Below are positions 19,801 through 27,546 of a DNA stretch of 32,935 bases, piece after piece. The notes below the pieces were generated by a model. The model was not told where the DNA came from. It searched no databases and worked only from the letters and a program-made list of their open reading frames with translations. How positions within the stretch are numbered: position 1 is the stretch's first letter; the number at the start of each line of letters is the position of its first letter. The position numbers were made by a program, and so were the translations under genes. Where the stretch lies: contig NW_005197198.1 in NCBI RefSeq assembly GCF_000372725.1, forward strand, positions 1 through 32,935, in the 5' to 3' direction. The stretch is from Emiliania huxleyi CCMP1516. Lineage: Eukaryota; Haptophyta; Isochrysidales; Noelaerhabdaceae.

Positions 19801-21379
19801 GGCCGGGCGAGTCGCGAGCCTCGCACTGCTCGAGTAGCGACTTGCCTTTGCCGAAGCGATATGAGCCGCAATCACCCGCACATGCGCAGGGGGTCGCGCC
19901 GCTCGTGAGGTGCGCCGGGTTTAGGATGATGCCGACAGCCGAGTTCGAAAAGGTGTAGGGCAAGCGTGCGTTGATGATGGAGCCAGACATCCTGTCGCTC
20001 AAGCCAGGTTTACCTTCCCCCGTGAGCCACGGCACGCCTGGGTTTGCGTGGCGAACGATGAGGCCCACGTCGCGAAGGTCATCGGCCGGACGGCCGGACA
20101 GGAAACGTGCGTTGATGGCCGCAAGATCTCGGGCAATCTCGGCCGGGGGCAACGTCGCATCGGAGATCGAATTGAGAAGCGCGACGCCGCCGGAGACGTA
20201 CGAAGAGTAGACGAGGGCCGCGCCGCTTGCCCCGATCGCCACGAGGGCGAAGAAGCAAAGCAGGCCGGGCCAGCAGGACTTGGGCCAGCAGAACCATCCG
20301 CCGGCAGAGACGGAGCCCTCCGGCATGACGTTCGCGCCCTGTGCACATGAGACGGGATGTGGGCCACGAGCAGGTGCGAGGTCATATAGGCGGCGAGCAC
20401 GCGCCGAGGTTGTGGTCGGCAACTTGGAGACGCGGGGCGCCTTGCCGTGGATCATGCCCTCGTTACCGTCCGTTCCGACCAGGGCCGCGAACCCGTTGGG
20501 GTTCTTGCCGCCGATCGGGGTGGCGTGTTCGGTGCGCTCATTCAGGTTGCCCTTGCGCTCGATCTTGCAGAGCGGCGAGGGCGTCTTCCACTCGTCGATT
20601 CCCTGTGCGCGCGACGTGCGGCAGAAAGTCAATACGTCGGAACTCCGTTTCCCTATCGCACAGATTGGGGCAGACTCCGCGTGTGTGCACAGCAGCGTGC
20701 GAGGCGCTCACCGCCGGGGCGGGCGTCTCCGCTGGAAACTGCTTGGCCGCCGAGACGGCCCAGTCGGCGTCGCCCTACGCAATGAAAGCGCGGCGGGTCG
20801 ACGAAGAGGAGTGGGTCGGATAACGCGCGGCGCAGAGTGCAAGGCGCTCACCGCCGGGGCGGGCGTCTCCGCTGGAAATTCCTTGATCGACGGCGGCGGT
20901 GGCTCGCCACCGCCGGTCACCGGCTTGAAAGCCGGCGCGTCTTCGGTGTCCGGCTTGAGAGCCGGCGCTTTTTCGGTGACGCCGGCTGTCGGCGGGTCGG
21001 TCGGGCGCGCAAGCTTGGGCCAGAAAACGGCGTTCGGGCTCGGCTCGTGGGCGGAGAACATGGCCGTGGCCTTGCCCGAGTCGACGGCGTCCGCGTCGGG
21101 GTCCTTTTCCGCGGCCGGGTCCTTCTTGAGGGTGCTCTCGTCGAGGGAGGCCTCCGCGCCAGACTTGGCCTCGGGGACGCCCTTCACGACGTCATTCTTG
21201 TCGCACGCCTTGAGGGGGAATGGGGATCGTGTTGGGAGGAGAGTGGAGATCTGCGACAAGCGCACACGCACCGTCTTTTCTCCGAGGAGCGAAGACGACT
21301 TCGACTCGGACAAAACTACCTTAATGCGGCCGTCTCTGGCTGGCACGCTGCCGACCACTATCATCCCGTTCTCTGACAT
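10809..21379 (-). CDS. Giant membrane receptor-like protein: sulfotransferase-GT2-beta-helix-Cys-rich-multi-TM-TIR
   Basis: My model has 12 exons, read from high to low coordinate: 21379-20852, 20738-20712, 20602-16583, 16476-16396, 16286-16206, 16099-16016, 15910-15830, 15721-15644, 15538-15455, 15346-12275, 12188-11922 and 11846-10809. Every intron is GT-AG and phase 0, and the total is 9,441 nt (about 3,146 residues). Domains in order: charged Pro-rich N-terminus; signal anchor (about 298-320); sulfotransferase (about 595-800); GT2 (about 875-1095); PPPPSPPPP linker; lectin-like domain; parallel beta-helix; Cys-rich repeats; multi-pass membrane block; TIR (about 2785-2925). Predicted topology puts the enzymes and repeats outside or in the lumen and the TIR in the cytosol. 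ATG 21379 is chosen because an in-frame TAG lies 26 codons upstream. The sulfotransferase-to-beta-helix fusion rests on one uninterrupted 4,020-nt frame. No described protein with this full order is known to me. Confidence 0.68.
11400..11965 (-). other. Giant gene: cytoplasmic TIR domain
   Basis: Split by a 75-nt intron (11847-11921). It starts WHLFLSHVWSTGQ, continues DAVAVIKNELQQFLPGCEIF, then LDIDDLKNIGELEAYI, VVLCFLSRGYLRSTNCLREV and KPLVLVHEAD. These match box 1, the BB-loop region and the S-x-x-C-x-x-E segment of TIR domains. The glutamate of NCLREV aligns with the catalytic Glu of NAD-cleaving TIRs (SARM1, plant and bacterial TIRs). About 220 further residues follow to the stop at 10809, including HENDAVRSGCIFGHFFEVTP; their function is unknown. 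Confidence 0.8.
12040..13300 (-). other. Giant gene: multi-pass membrane block
   Basis: Hydrophobic segments include AGVFVGFVILIAVLAAAYAG, WPYAAVAFVSLAIVAAAAVL, VLYWAIFIFYLVLPSV, PYFWAFFALWPVLVPLGFLA, KIFLTSMVLFI, VFAAIVSAMFLTLLALA, LCLACIANLLLTCCFASGVV and, in exon 11, TTFVVVLTAVMLAISLAVIV. That is roughly 7-9 helices, similar to C-terminal membrane regions of other large algal and oomycete Cys-rich proteins. No pore motif or GPCR signature is evident. An 86-nt GT-AG intron (12189-12274) lies between the last two helices. Confidence 0.75.
13300..15105 (-). other. Giant gene: Cys-rich ephrin-receptor-like (GCC2/GCC3) repeats
   Basis: More than a dozen units of the form CxxGxY/FxxxxGxxxCxxC (CAPGQHQP, CAAGSFSP, CPAGSFNP, CRPGTVAA, CAKGSYAATGGLSECVPC and others). 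This is the extracellular disulfide-rich repeat seen in ephrin-type receptors and algal or protist surface proteins. It includes a 258-bp tandem duplication. Several N-glycosylation sequons occur (NLTD, NESC, NSSA, NTT). It ends near CVACPSTARSAGVF, immediately before the membrane block. Confidence 0.85.
13955..14560 (-). repeat. 258-bp (86-residue) tandem repeat in the Cys-rich region
   Basis: GCACGGCAGC recurs at 13961, 14219 and 14477 (plus strand), a period of exactly 258 bp, about 2.4 copies. The translated unit includes CRACExGSYCEPGA, APLPCEAGSYS and PGHFATTGSTQQTPCAKGSY. It stays in frame, so copy-number change would not disrupt the gene. Confidence 0.85.
15240..16720 (-). repeat. Giant gene: beta-helix coil array, one coil per exon-intron cassette
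   Basis: Seven introns of 105-109 nt separate six exons of 81, 81, 84, 81, 78 and 84 nt, flanked by coils inside the two large exons. Each exon encodes one coil of the form xGGVVYAxxxSGAVSIxxS, then xVSxCSA, resembling Chlamydia Pmp-type and other right-handed parallel beta-helix repeats. Introns begin GTGCGCCGCGTAGAG, end CGCAACCGCAG and are close to one another along their length. Exons 15455-15538 and 16016-16099 are identical over all 84 nt. Removing the introns leaves an uninterrupted coil series; reading through them gives the spurious RRVELA frames. The role is probably ligand binding or surface display. Confidence 0.85.
16965..17495 (-). other. Giant gene: probable jelly-roll/lectin-like domain
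   Basis: About 170 residues after the PPPPSPPPP linker, rich in Ser/Thr, aromatic residues and short beta segments (FIVLSSSDSFSWTWGS, IKFVWDC, INIGITINDGSVTFTDD, LYLYVGADCDSC). The pattern resembles concanavalin-like sugar-binding modules. I infer the fold from its pattern; no diagnostic motif is present. Confidence 0.4.
17840..18540 (-). other. Giant gene: GT2-type glycosyltransferase domain
   Basis: GT-A fold features: SIVVLVTPDRAGYLKLALEQ start, QTYPRLEVVVVND, a conserved SVGYKRNVACSLAQG, the metal/nucleotide-sugar motif VTWDSDDLYSD, then MGTLTFRRSLW and the acceptor-side VDIGEDIGFLDGAL. The segment ends with YTRHLGGRNTWGW. Donor and acceptor cannot be read from sequence. Confidence 0.82.
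18750..19390 (-). other. Giant gene: sulfotransferase domain
   Basis: PAPS-dependent sulfotransferase signature. The 5'-phosphosulfate loop is FLLGAQKCGTTSL and the 3'-phosphate motif is CEPLQRAQSAFYH. Between them lie HFFN, GIEYYASIFP and ITMDATPDYLLD, as in carbohydrate sulfotransferases. The usual Arg-Asp-Pro of the 3' motif is Cys-Glu-Pro here. The likely substrate is a glycan, judging from the family and the adjacent glycosyltransferase. Confidence 0.8.
20195..20265 (-). other. Giant gene: predicted signal anchor
   Basis: Hydrophobic segment GLLCFFALVAIGASGAALVY, preceded by Trp/Cys/Lys-rich sequence and followed by a soluble region. This suits a type II anchor that places the downstream enzymes in the lumen or outside. 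Confidence 0.75.
20712..21379 (-). other. Giant gene: N-terminal exon and 27-nt mini-exon
   Basis: Exon 1 encodes 176 residues: a beta-rich start (NGMIVVGS, then RIKVVLSES), then a Glu/Asp/Lys-rich and Pro-rich stretch. It ends FPAETPAPA, followed by GTGAGCGCC. After a 113-nt intron ending AAGCAG, a 27-nt exon encodes the same FPAETPAPA, again followed by GTGAGCGCC. Both joins are in frame. No known domain is visible. Confidence 0.6.
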
Positions 21380-21457
21380 GATGTTGGTCGAGTTGACTCG
21401 TACGTACCTAATACGAGGGGCGGATAGCGAGTGTCTGGTAAATGGGGACGAGCACTA

Positions 21458-22579
21458 GAGCGCCTCCACGAAGAGGTACGGAAGTGTCATACTGATCTCG
21501 GAAGTGATCTCGCGTCATCTCGGACAATCTCCCTCGGCTGACTGCACAGCACGTCGTGTTCGGGCAGTCCTCTGCTCTGAGAGCGTCTTTGAGGCGCATG
21601 GAGAGGAAGGGGGCTGCCGCACCTACTCGCAGCGTATACGCAGCTTGAGGCCCAACACGCAAGTAGCCGCGGCGGATCCCTCGCCCCACCTTGTTTTGGA
21701 TCTGCGAGCGCGCGGGCGCGACGGCGGGCGAGCGTGCGTCAGATTCGTAAAATGAGATGCGCATGGTGCGGGCTTGCTTCGGGCGGCGCGGCAGCGCAGT
21801 AGGCATGGCGGCGATGCGCGGCTGCGCGCTGGGCCGTCGCTCTGCCGCGATCCGGGTGTGCGCCAGATTCGTGTCGCTCGAGCCTCGGAGCGCGCCGCGC
21901 GCGGGGCGTTCGCAGCAAGGGGGGCACAGGCACGAGCGCGCTGCAGCGCTTGGGCTGGGGGGTGAAGCGGCCGGGCACGCTCGCGCAAAGGCCACTACGC
22001 GCCGCGTCGCGCGGGGCGCGGGGAGAGGGAGGGACTGGGAAACCTGAGCTCCGTGCTAACGTGCAACAAAAAGGGCGTGCAACCAGGCGCCGTGGCAATC
22101 GTCGAGCTTCGAAGGGGAAAACATTCGCGCAGACCCCCGAATCTATCAAGCCCCTCGCATACTGAAGCTCGGTGCAATCGGCGAGCGGGCGCAGGAAGAC
22201 GCCTGCGTTGGTCGGCGCTCACCCCGGATCCTTATTTATTTGTGTGTGTGTGTATCGCGCGCCTTGCGGGGGGGGGCGCGGAAAAGAGGAACCTCCTAGA
22301 GAGAGAGAGAGATCTCTCTCTCTAGGAACCTCCTAGCGCCCTCGCCATGGTGCTGCAAGCAGCTCCGGGCGACGACGACTTACCGCCTCCCGGTCCCCCT
22401 CGGCACACCTCCGCTGCTCAATGTTTGACGACTCGAACCCGTGAAGCTTCCCCGCGCGCGGGTTACCCCGCACACGGGTCAGCCTGCCAGCCACAAATCC
22501 AAAACAACTCTAACACTCACACGTAATTTGGGGCCTGGAGCCCTGTTCACGCGCGCGCGAGACGTGCAGACAGGGTTTC
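21458..22579. other. Upstream region of the giant gene
   Basis: GC-rich DNA with no recognised gene on either strand. Presumably holds the promoter of the minus-strand giant gene. Contains a TG run (22240-22252) and a GA/TC near-palindrome (22288-22336). Confidence 0.4.
22242..22336. repeat. Short dispersed repeat and GA/TC near-palindrome
   Basis: 22242-22297 (GT run, CGCGCCTTGCGGGG, GGAAAAGAGGAACCTC) is similar to the reverse complement of 30971-31017. It runs into CCTAGAGAGAGAGA...TCTCTCTCTCTAGG, flanked by direct copies of AGGAACCTCCTAG at 22288 and 22324. Confidence 0.65.
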
Positions 22580-23885
22580 AACCTGGTTTGTGGAGCTCCC
22601 GCACCTGTTCTGACAGAGACCTGGCCGTTCTGACAGCGTTCTGACAACGTTCTGACAGTGTTCTGACAGCGTTCTGACAGCGTTCTGACAGCGCAAAATC
22701 CTCCCCTCTCTTCACAGCTCAGGGGCTCTGACGTTCCCAGTTGCCCCGCTCCTTCCCTCTTCCTGTCTTGAAGTCTCCCTCCGAGCCACGGACGGACTCA
22801 ACACACAGCACGTCCTCCCAAGCGCCAAGGCGACACTCTCACGTTGAGGCGTACCTAGGCCCTGTTCTGACACAAACTTGGTCCCCGTTCCCACACAAAC
22901 TTCAACTTTCAACTTCGAGTCCAAGTTCGCCTGTTCTGACAATCTGTTCTGACAATTTAAAAAGAAATGCCCGCGCCACACCAAGCGGGAGCGCAAACAG
23001 CTGTAACCGTCGAGCAGGAGCACGCCAAGGCCGCCATCATGCCGGGGCCTCGAGGCAGCAAACGCGCTCTTGCGATGGTCTGCGGCGCAGGCTGGAGCCC
23101 CGCGACAGAGCCGAAGAAGCTGCGGCCCGGCAGCAGCCACGCCGAAGCGCCGCAGCACAGTGTGCGATGTGCGGGCCCGGCGGTCCAGTTAGACGCGAAG
23201 GCTGCTTCCAAGACGGCAGCCTCGGGTCACGAGGGACCGAACGTGCCGCTTGCGACGCCGCCGCGCCGTCCTTTGGCACCACCGCCAAACGGCCCTTGCT
23301 CCTCCGCGACACGCGCCGCAGAGACGCGCTTGTCGCCGCCAAAGCAACAGCAGCAGCAGTGGCAGCGAGACTTAACGTCGGCAGTGCGGCCTCGCCGCAG
23401 CCCAGCCGGCGCTTGCCTTGCCCTGGCCAGGCGGCCGAGCAGGCGGTGCCCGCAGCCGAGGCAGATCAGCGGGATGGGCTCGAGCGGGCGCCGCCGCCCC
23501 CTGGCGCCGCGCCCGCAAAGGAGCCTGCAAAGGCGGCGGCGATCGGCGAGGCGGCGGCGCTCGCGTCTTGCAGATGTTCACACTTGGCCCGCTCTCGCGT
23601 GCTGGCAACGTTCTGACAGTACCCTACCCACAAAAGACAGCGTTCTGACAGCGTTCTGATAGCGTTCTGACAGTGTTCTGACAGCCGTTCTGACAGCTTT
23701 TTGACGGTAATTTACAGTTAAGACTCACCATCTGGTCTGAATAGAGGAGAGCGATGTCAGTGTTGGTTACAGCAGAAAGATTCCTTAATTCGCTCCACTA
23801 CAAAAAAAGTCCGGTGGGGAACCGACATCCTGGCCCCGAATGCCGTGCTCTCGAGGAAAGGTGCGGGAGCTCCACAAACCAGGTT
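22580..23885. mobile_element. 1.3-kb element with exact 27-bp terminal inverted repeats
   Basis: 22580-22606 and 23859-23885 are perfect reverse complements (outer end AACCTGGTTTGTGGAGCTCC). Just inside the left end (22607-22695) and ahead of the right subterminal block (23606-23706) are direct arrays of GTTCTGACAG, 10-12 bp per unit. The right 190 bp has a second copy at 8998-9191. No clear target-site duplication is visible. An internal frame is listed separately. Confidence 0.7.
22967..23659 (+). CDS. Hypothetical basic, Pro/Ala-rich ORF inside the 1.3-kb element
   Basis: Frame of 230 residues from an ATG in purine context (AAAAAGAAATGCCC). The product is strongly basic, with Pro-rich segments, a QQQQQ run and an Arg-rich tail. 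The last residues (SVLTAF) are read from the GTTCTGACAG array, so the stop is contributed by the repeat. No transposase catalytic motif, zinc finger or other domain was recognised. It may be a chance frame in GC-rich DNA. Confidence 0.25.
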   Translation: MPAPHQAGAQTAVTVEQEHAKAAIMPGPRGSKRALAMVCGAGWSPATEPKKLRPGSSHAEAPQHSVRCAGPAVQLDAKAASKTAASGHEGPNVPLATPPRRPLAPPPNGPCSSATRAAETRLSPPKQQQQQWQRDLTSAVRPRRSPAGACLALARRPSRRCPQPRQISGMGSSGRRRPLAPRPQRSLQRRRRSARRRRSRLADVHTWPALACWQRSDSTLPTKDSVLTAF

Positions 23886-24568
23886 TTGCCATCTCTCTCA
23901 AATCCACGCAAGCGTGGTCCGCGCGCATGGCATACAGGCGTCCGCCAGACATTTCTCTCTCTCCAGCCAGCCTGAGAGGATGGCCCGTCAACCGTCTACC
24001 GGCACCGTTAGACCGGGTACTCGAGTAGACGGTCGACCGTTCGGTAGACGAGACGGCATTCTGCCCTCCAAAAAAAGAAAAACGGCAAAGGAGACCAGCG
24101 GGGGGGCTCCTCGCCACACACACGGAGAAGATAGATGGGGAGGCGAAGAATTTTTTTCAGACGGGGTCGGGGAGCTAAGAAGCGCACCCAGAGGCCGGAC
24201 GATTGTGGGATAGTTCTATAGACCATAACTTGGAGCACTTGGAGTGCAGTTAGCAAGTGCACGCCAAGGGACGGGAGCACCTGGAGCACTTGGAGTACTT
24301 GGAGCCAAGGGACGATTGCCCCGATTTTTTTTATTTTTCCGCCCGCTTTTTATTTTTTGAGAGCGCCTTCATTGTAAATAGTAATACAGACGGATGGTCA
24401 CGTGCTGTTGCCACGCGATACGCACACACCCACACCGCACCGCACTCCGCGCCCGCGCCCCCCCCCTCGCCTAGGTTGGAAGGAGATGGGAAGATGGAAC
24501 ACGCGAGTCTTTTATTTTTTATTACGCAGCACAAAATTGCACGCCGCTGTGCAGTCTTCAAAAACACC
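23886..24568. other. Upstream region of the oxidase gene
   Basis: No gene recognised. 24230-24310 contains CTTGGAGCAC-type tandem repeats and CCAAGGGACG twice (24267, 24306). A T-rich tract at 24324-24358 and an ACACACC-rich stretch lie in the probable promoter/5' leader. Confidence 0.4.
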
Positions 24569-27343
24569 ATGTTCACCACATCCGTGAGGCTTCTAGCGAT
24601 CATGCTTGCTCGTCCGTCTTGCGCCGCGACCACGTTGATACCTTCAGAGCAGCAAAAGATTATCGGCGTCGACGTGCGCTTGACCTGCCCCAGCAACCAG
24701 CCTGTCGCCTCACAGGACCGTCTCGCCGCGTGTCTTCGCCGCGCAAGCCGCAGCGTCTTATTCCCATCCAGCGATGAATACACCGCGAAGAAGACGCTTT
24801 GCAACCGCCGCCGCGACATTGAGCCCTTTCCCCGCGCGATTGTCTCCGCCGGTGCGGTGACTGAGGTTCGCAGAGCCGTAGCTTGTGTCGCGGCGGCCAA
24901 GGCGGCCGAGCCACCACGTAGCGACAGCAGGCTGCACGTCTGCGCCCGGTGCGGAGGCCACGGGTTTGAGAACGACGCTGGTTGCACCGGCGGCGTGATG
25001 GTCGACGTAGCTGCCTTGCAGGCGTTTAGCATCGACGCAGAGACGGGCATCGCCAAGTTTGGAGCTGGGCACACGTGGGGACAAATCTATTACAAACTCG
25101 CTCAGCACGGGCGCGCCTTCCCCGGCGGCACCGAGGCAAGCGTTGGGACAGCGGGCCTCATGCTCGGTTGCGGACGCGGCCTGCTGACGCAGGTCCATGG
25201 CCTAGCATGCGACTCGCTAATCGAGGTGGAGTACGTCAACGCGACGGGATCACTGCATCGCGCGAGCGCGCTCGACAACACCGACATGTTCTGGCTCGCC
25301 AAGGGGGGGGGCAGCGAGTTTCCTGGCGTTGCGACCCGCTTCACCGTCCGCACGTATGCCATGCCGCGGCTCGTCGTCAAGCGCAGGTGCCCGACTCGCC
25401 AGGTGGCTGCCCTGGCCGAAAGGTGGATGCGCAGCCTCGACGACGGGGGAGACCACTGGCCTGCCGACCTGCCCAGCTTCTCGCACGTGGCGGTCAGCCG
25501 CGGCCTCCCTGGCGCCATGCTCGAGGCCATGTGCTTCGACTGCGATGCCGCGCAGCTGCGCAGATTCCACACCTCGTTTGACGCCGTGGTCGCGGCGACG
25601 AAACCGCCCGACGTGCTCGCGTGCGGCTATCCGGGCGGCAACAGCAGCTGGCTGCAGACGCTGCTCCAGGAGCCGGGGAGCGGTGGTGGCAGCGCCGACC
25701 CACGGAAGCTGTTGCTGCGGAAAGGGGCGGTTCCGTGGAAGCCCCTCGCTGGGCTCAACGGCGGCATCATGGTGCGGTCCGGCAGCGACCTGCCGACGCT
25801 CGCTCGCCTTGCGCAGGGGCTGATCGACGAGCCACGGTTTCGAGCCACGCGAGACAATCCGTGGAACGACATGTACTTGCTGTACCCGATGGGGGGGCGG
25901 GCGGCCCGCACAGAAGAAACGAGTGCGGCGTATGGCTCAGGACGCGATTCGCTGTTCGTGTTCCACTACAAGCACCAGTGGAAGACGGTCGGGCCCGACG
26001 CGTCAGCGGAGCACTGCACGGCCGTGCGGCGCCACCAACAGCTCACCTCCGCCCTTGCGGCCGCGTCGGGGTGCAAGAGCTTTTACAACTACATCAACTA
26101 CGACCTTACATGTGCGGGAAACTCGAGCGACGGCTGGTTTCAGGCTCACTTTAGCGACGTCCCGCGCCTGAGGAGGGTGCGCAGCGCCGCCGATCCGGGC
26201 TACGTCTTCCACTCCTACGTGACTCGCGCCCGCAGCCCGTGTGTGTGCGCGGCGCGGACAGCAGAGGAGAAGGCGGTGAAGGCAGCAACGCTGACGCGCC
26301 CTCGCAAGGGTGGCGCGACGGGCGCGGCGGGCAGAGCAAAGGCGTATCCTCACCGTGAGAGCATGCCGCGAGGACACAGGGTAGCCTTCAATGCGAGCGA
26401 GCGCGGCCGAGCGGGCTGTGGTCACCCCCGAAAGAGTTTGAAGGCCTTAAAGCTCCTGCGGGCACGGACCGACCTGTCGCTGGTACCTGGCTTCGTGCGA
26501 GGCCCGCCAATGGCCACTGCGACGCACGGTTCCCAGCCGATGCAACGGCACAGGCAGAGCGGCTTTGCGATGCCGATTTCGTGCAGTGATGCTGCTGTCA
26601 CGTGGAATTGGGCATCGCTGAGCGGCCTCAAGAACCCCTCATACGGGCGCTGCGCCGTACTCGACTCGGCCACTCATATTGCCGCGGCGCCACTCGAGCA
26701 CCACTCAGCGCCAGTGTGCGTCGACCATCTTCGCGGGGTACGCGAGCTGAACAGCAACGGCGTGCCCGGCCACTCTGTCGTCGCCTTCACCACGCACACG
26801 TATCGCCCGACCATGTGCGAGGGGTGCATCAAGGTGACCTTGCCCCTTCATCCCCAAATTTTGCCGCACACCACCGAACTTCCTCACTTCGGCCCAATCG
26901 GCTACACGCTGAGCGGTCTCCCGCTGGTGGGTTCGGCGTGGCCCGTCTGGAATGGCTTCATCCAAAAGCAACAGGCTTGGCGAGGCCACGGCGGCAGCCC
27001 CGAAACAGGCTACCTGTGGCATTATCACCACCCTGCGATCAAGAGCGACCCGACGGGCGAATACGCTCGCCCCGATGAGCTGATTGGATGGGCGATGGAT
27101 GGCTTCCCCATCTATGGCCCACTGCCAGCGGGTGACGACGGCGCGCTCGACGCGTGCAACGGCCGCATCGCCAACGGAGGCTACCGCTACCACGTGCGTC
27201 GCCTCGAGGCGATCAACCTGTCGCTGCCGTACTGCCGCAGCCACGGCTCGGGCTGGGCCACCCACTGGTCGCTCATCCTGGGCTGCTTCCACGGCGACGT
27301 GTCGCGCACCACCATCAGCCAGCGGTCGTGCCTCGGATGGTAG
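24569..27343 (+). CDS. Secreted FAD-linked oxidase (BBE-like) fused to a YHYH domain
   Basis: Single-exon frame, 924 residues from ATG 24569; upstream in-frame ATGs (24494, 24257) exist, but this one starts a plausible signal peptide (MFTTSVRLLAIMLARPSCAA). Residues about 85-620 are a PCMH-type FAD domain with C-terminal BBE region. CARCGGHGFEN carries the usual flavin-linking His (His131), followed by FGAGHTWGQIYYKLAQHG, GTEASVGTAGLMLGCGRG and later FYNYINYDLT and RLRRVRSAADPGYVFH. Where bicovalent enzymes have Cys-Pro-Thr-Val, this has Glu-Ala-Ser-Val, so flavin attachment is probably through His only. After a ~120-residue basic linker, a YHYH domain follows: NSNGVPGHSVVAF, WHYHHPAI, ELIGWAMDGFPIYGP, DACNGR, GGYRYHVRR and a final LGCFHGD. 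Likely extracellular; substrate unknown. A cryptic intron in the linker cannot be excluded. Confidence 0.83.
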   Translation: MFTTSVRLLAIMLARPSCAATTLIPSEQQKIIGVDVRLTCPSNQPVASQDRLAACLRRASRSVLFPSSDEYTAKKTLCNRRRDIEPFPRAIVSAGAVTEVRRAVACVAAAKAAEPPRSDSRLHVCARCGGHGFENDAGCTGGVMVDVAALQAFSIDAETGIAKFGAGHTWGQIYYKLAQHGRAFPGGTEASVGTAGLMLGCGRGLLTQVHGLACDSLIEVEYVNATGSLHRASALDNTDMFWLAKGGGSEFPGVATRFTVRTYAMPRLVVKRRCPTRQVAALAERWMRSLDDGGDHWPADLPSFSHVAVSRGLPGAMLEAMCFDCDAAQLRRFHTSFDAVVAATKPPDVLACGYPGGNSSWLQTLLQEPGSGGGSADPRKLLLRKGAVPWKPLAGLNGGIMVRSGSDLPTLARLAQGLIDEPRFRATRDNPWNDMYLLYPMGGRAARTEETSAAYGSGRDSLFVFHYKHQWKTVGPDASAEHCTAVRRHQQLTSALAAASGCKSFYNYINYDLTCAGNSSDGWFQAHFSDVPRLRRVRSAADPGYVFHSYVTRARSPCVCAARTAEEKAVKAATLTRPRKGGATGAAGRAKAYPHRESMPRGHRVAFNASERGRAGCGHPRKSLKALKLLRARTDLSLVPGFVRGPPMATATHGSQPMQRHRQSGFAMPISCSDAAVTWNWASLSGLKNPSYGRCAVLDSATHIAAAPLEHHSAPVCVDHLRGVRELNSNGVPGHSVVAFTTHTYRPTMCEGCIKVTLPLHPQILPHTTELPHFGPIGYTLSGLPLVGSAWPVWNGFIQKQQAWRGHGGSPETGYLWHYHHPAIKSDPTGEYARPDELIGWAMDGFPIYGPLPAGDDGALDACNGRIANGGYRYHVRRLEAINLSLPYCRSHGSGWATHWSLILGCFHGDVSRTTISQRSCLGW

Positions 27344-27382
27344 CTCGGCTGCAGTCAATCTTGAGCGTGGCTCTTGCTCCAC

Positions 27383-27441
27383 CGCAGCGGTAGTCTCCGT
27401 CTATCGGCGAGGCTGTTGAGAGTCTGAATCGTGATACCGTC
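27383..27441 (-). pseudogene. Fragment of a giant-receptor paralogue
   Basis: About 85 percent identical by eye to 15145-15199 and in the same orientation as the giant gene. On the minus strand it reads DGITIQTLNSL, exactly as in the giant protein where the beta-helix ends, with a 3-nt insertion just after. Similarity stops on both sides. Confidence 0.6.
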
Positions 27442-27540
27442 CGCACCTGCGCAGATTCTTTTTGTGCTGTAAAACTCAATTCTTGTTTGAAAGCGCCTTC
27501 TCACTTGCTCTGACACTTCCTCGCCTTGTCACTCACACGC

Positions 27541-27546
27541 AATAAA
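27541..27546 (+). terminator. Polyadenylation signal of the oxidase-YHYH gene
   Basis: AATAAA about 200 nt after the TAG at 27343, in a locally A/T-richer stretch. Whether this lineage uses the canonical hexamer is not known from the window. Confidence 0.45.

Noticed and set aside
20603..20632. Start of the sulfotransferase exon at 20632
   Set aside because: The codon there is TTG, not ATG, and it lies in an intron ending CGCACAG at 20603; upstream exons join in frame.
22425..22460. Box-B-like GGTTCGAGTC on the minus strand
   Set aside because: Flanking bases do not pair into a T-arm or cloverleaf.
24257..24568. N-terminal extension of the oxidase-YHYH gene
   Set aside because: In frame but reads tandem repeats and T-rich leader; ATG 24569 begins a plausible signal peptide.
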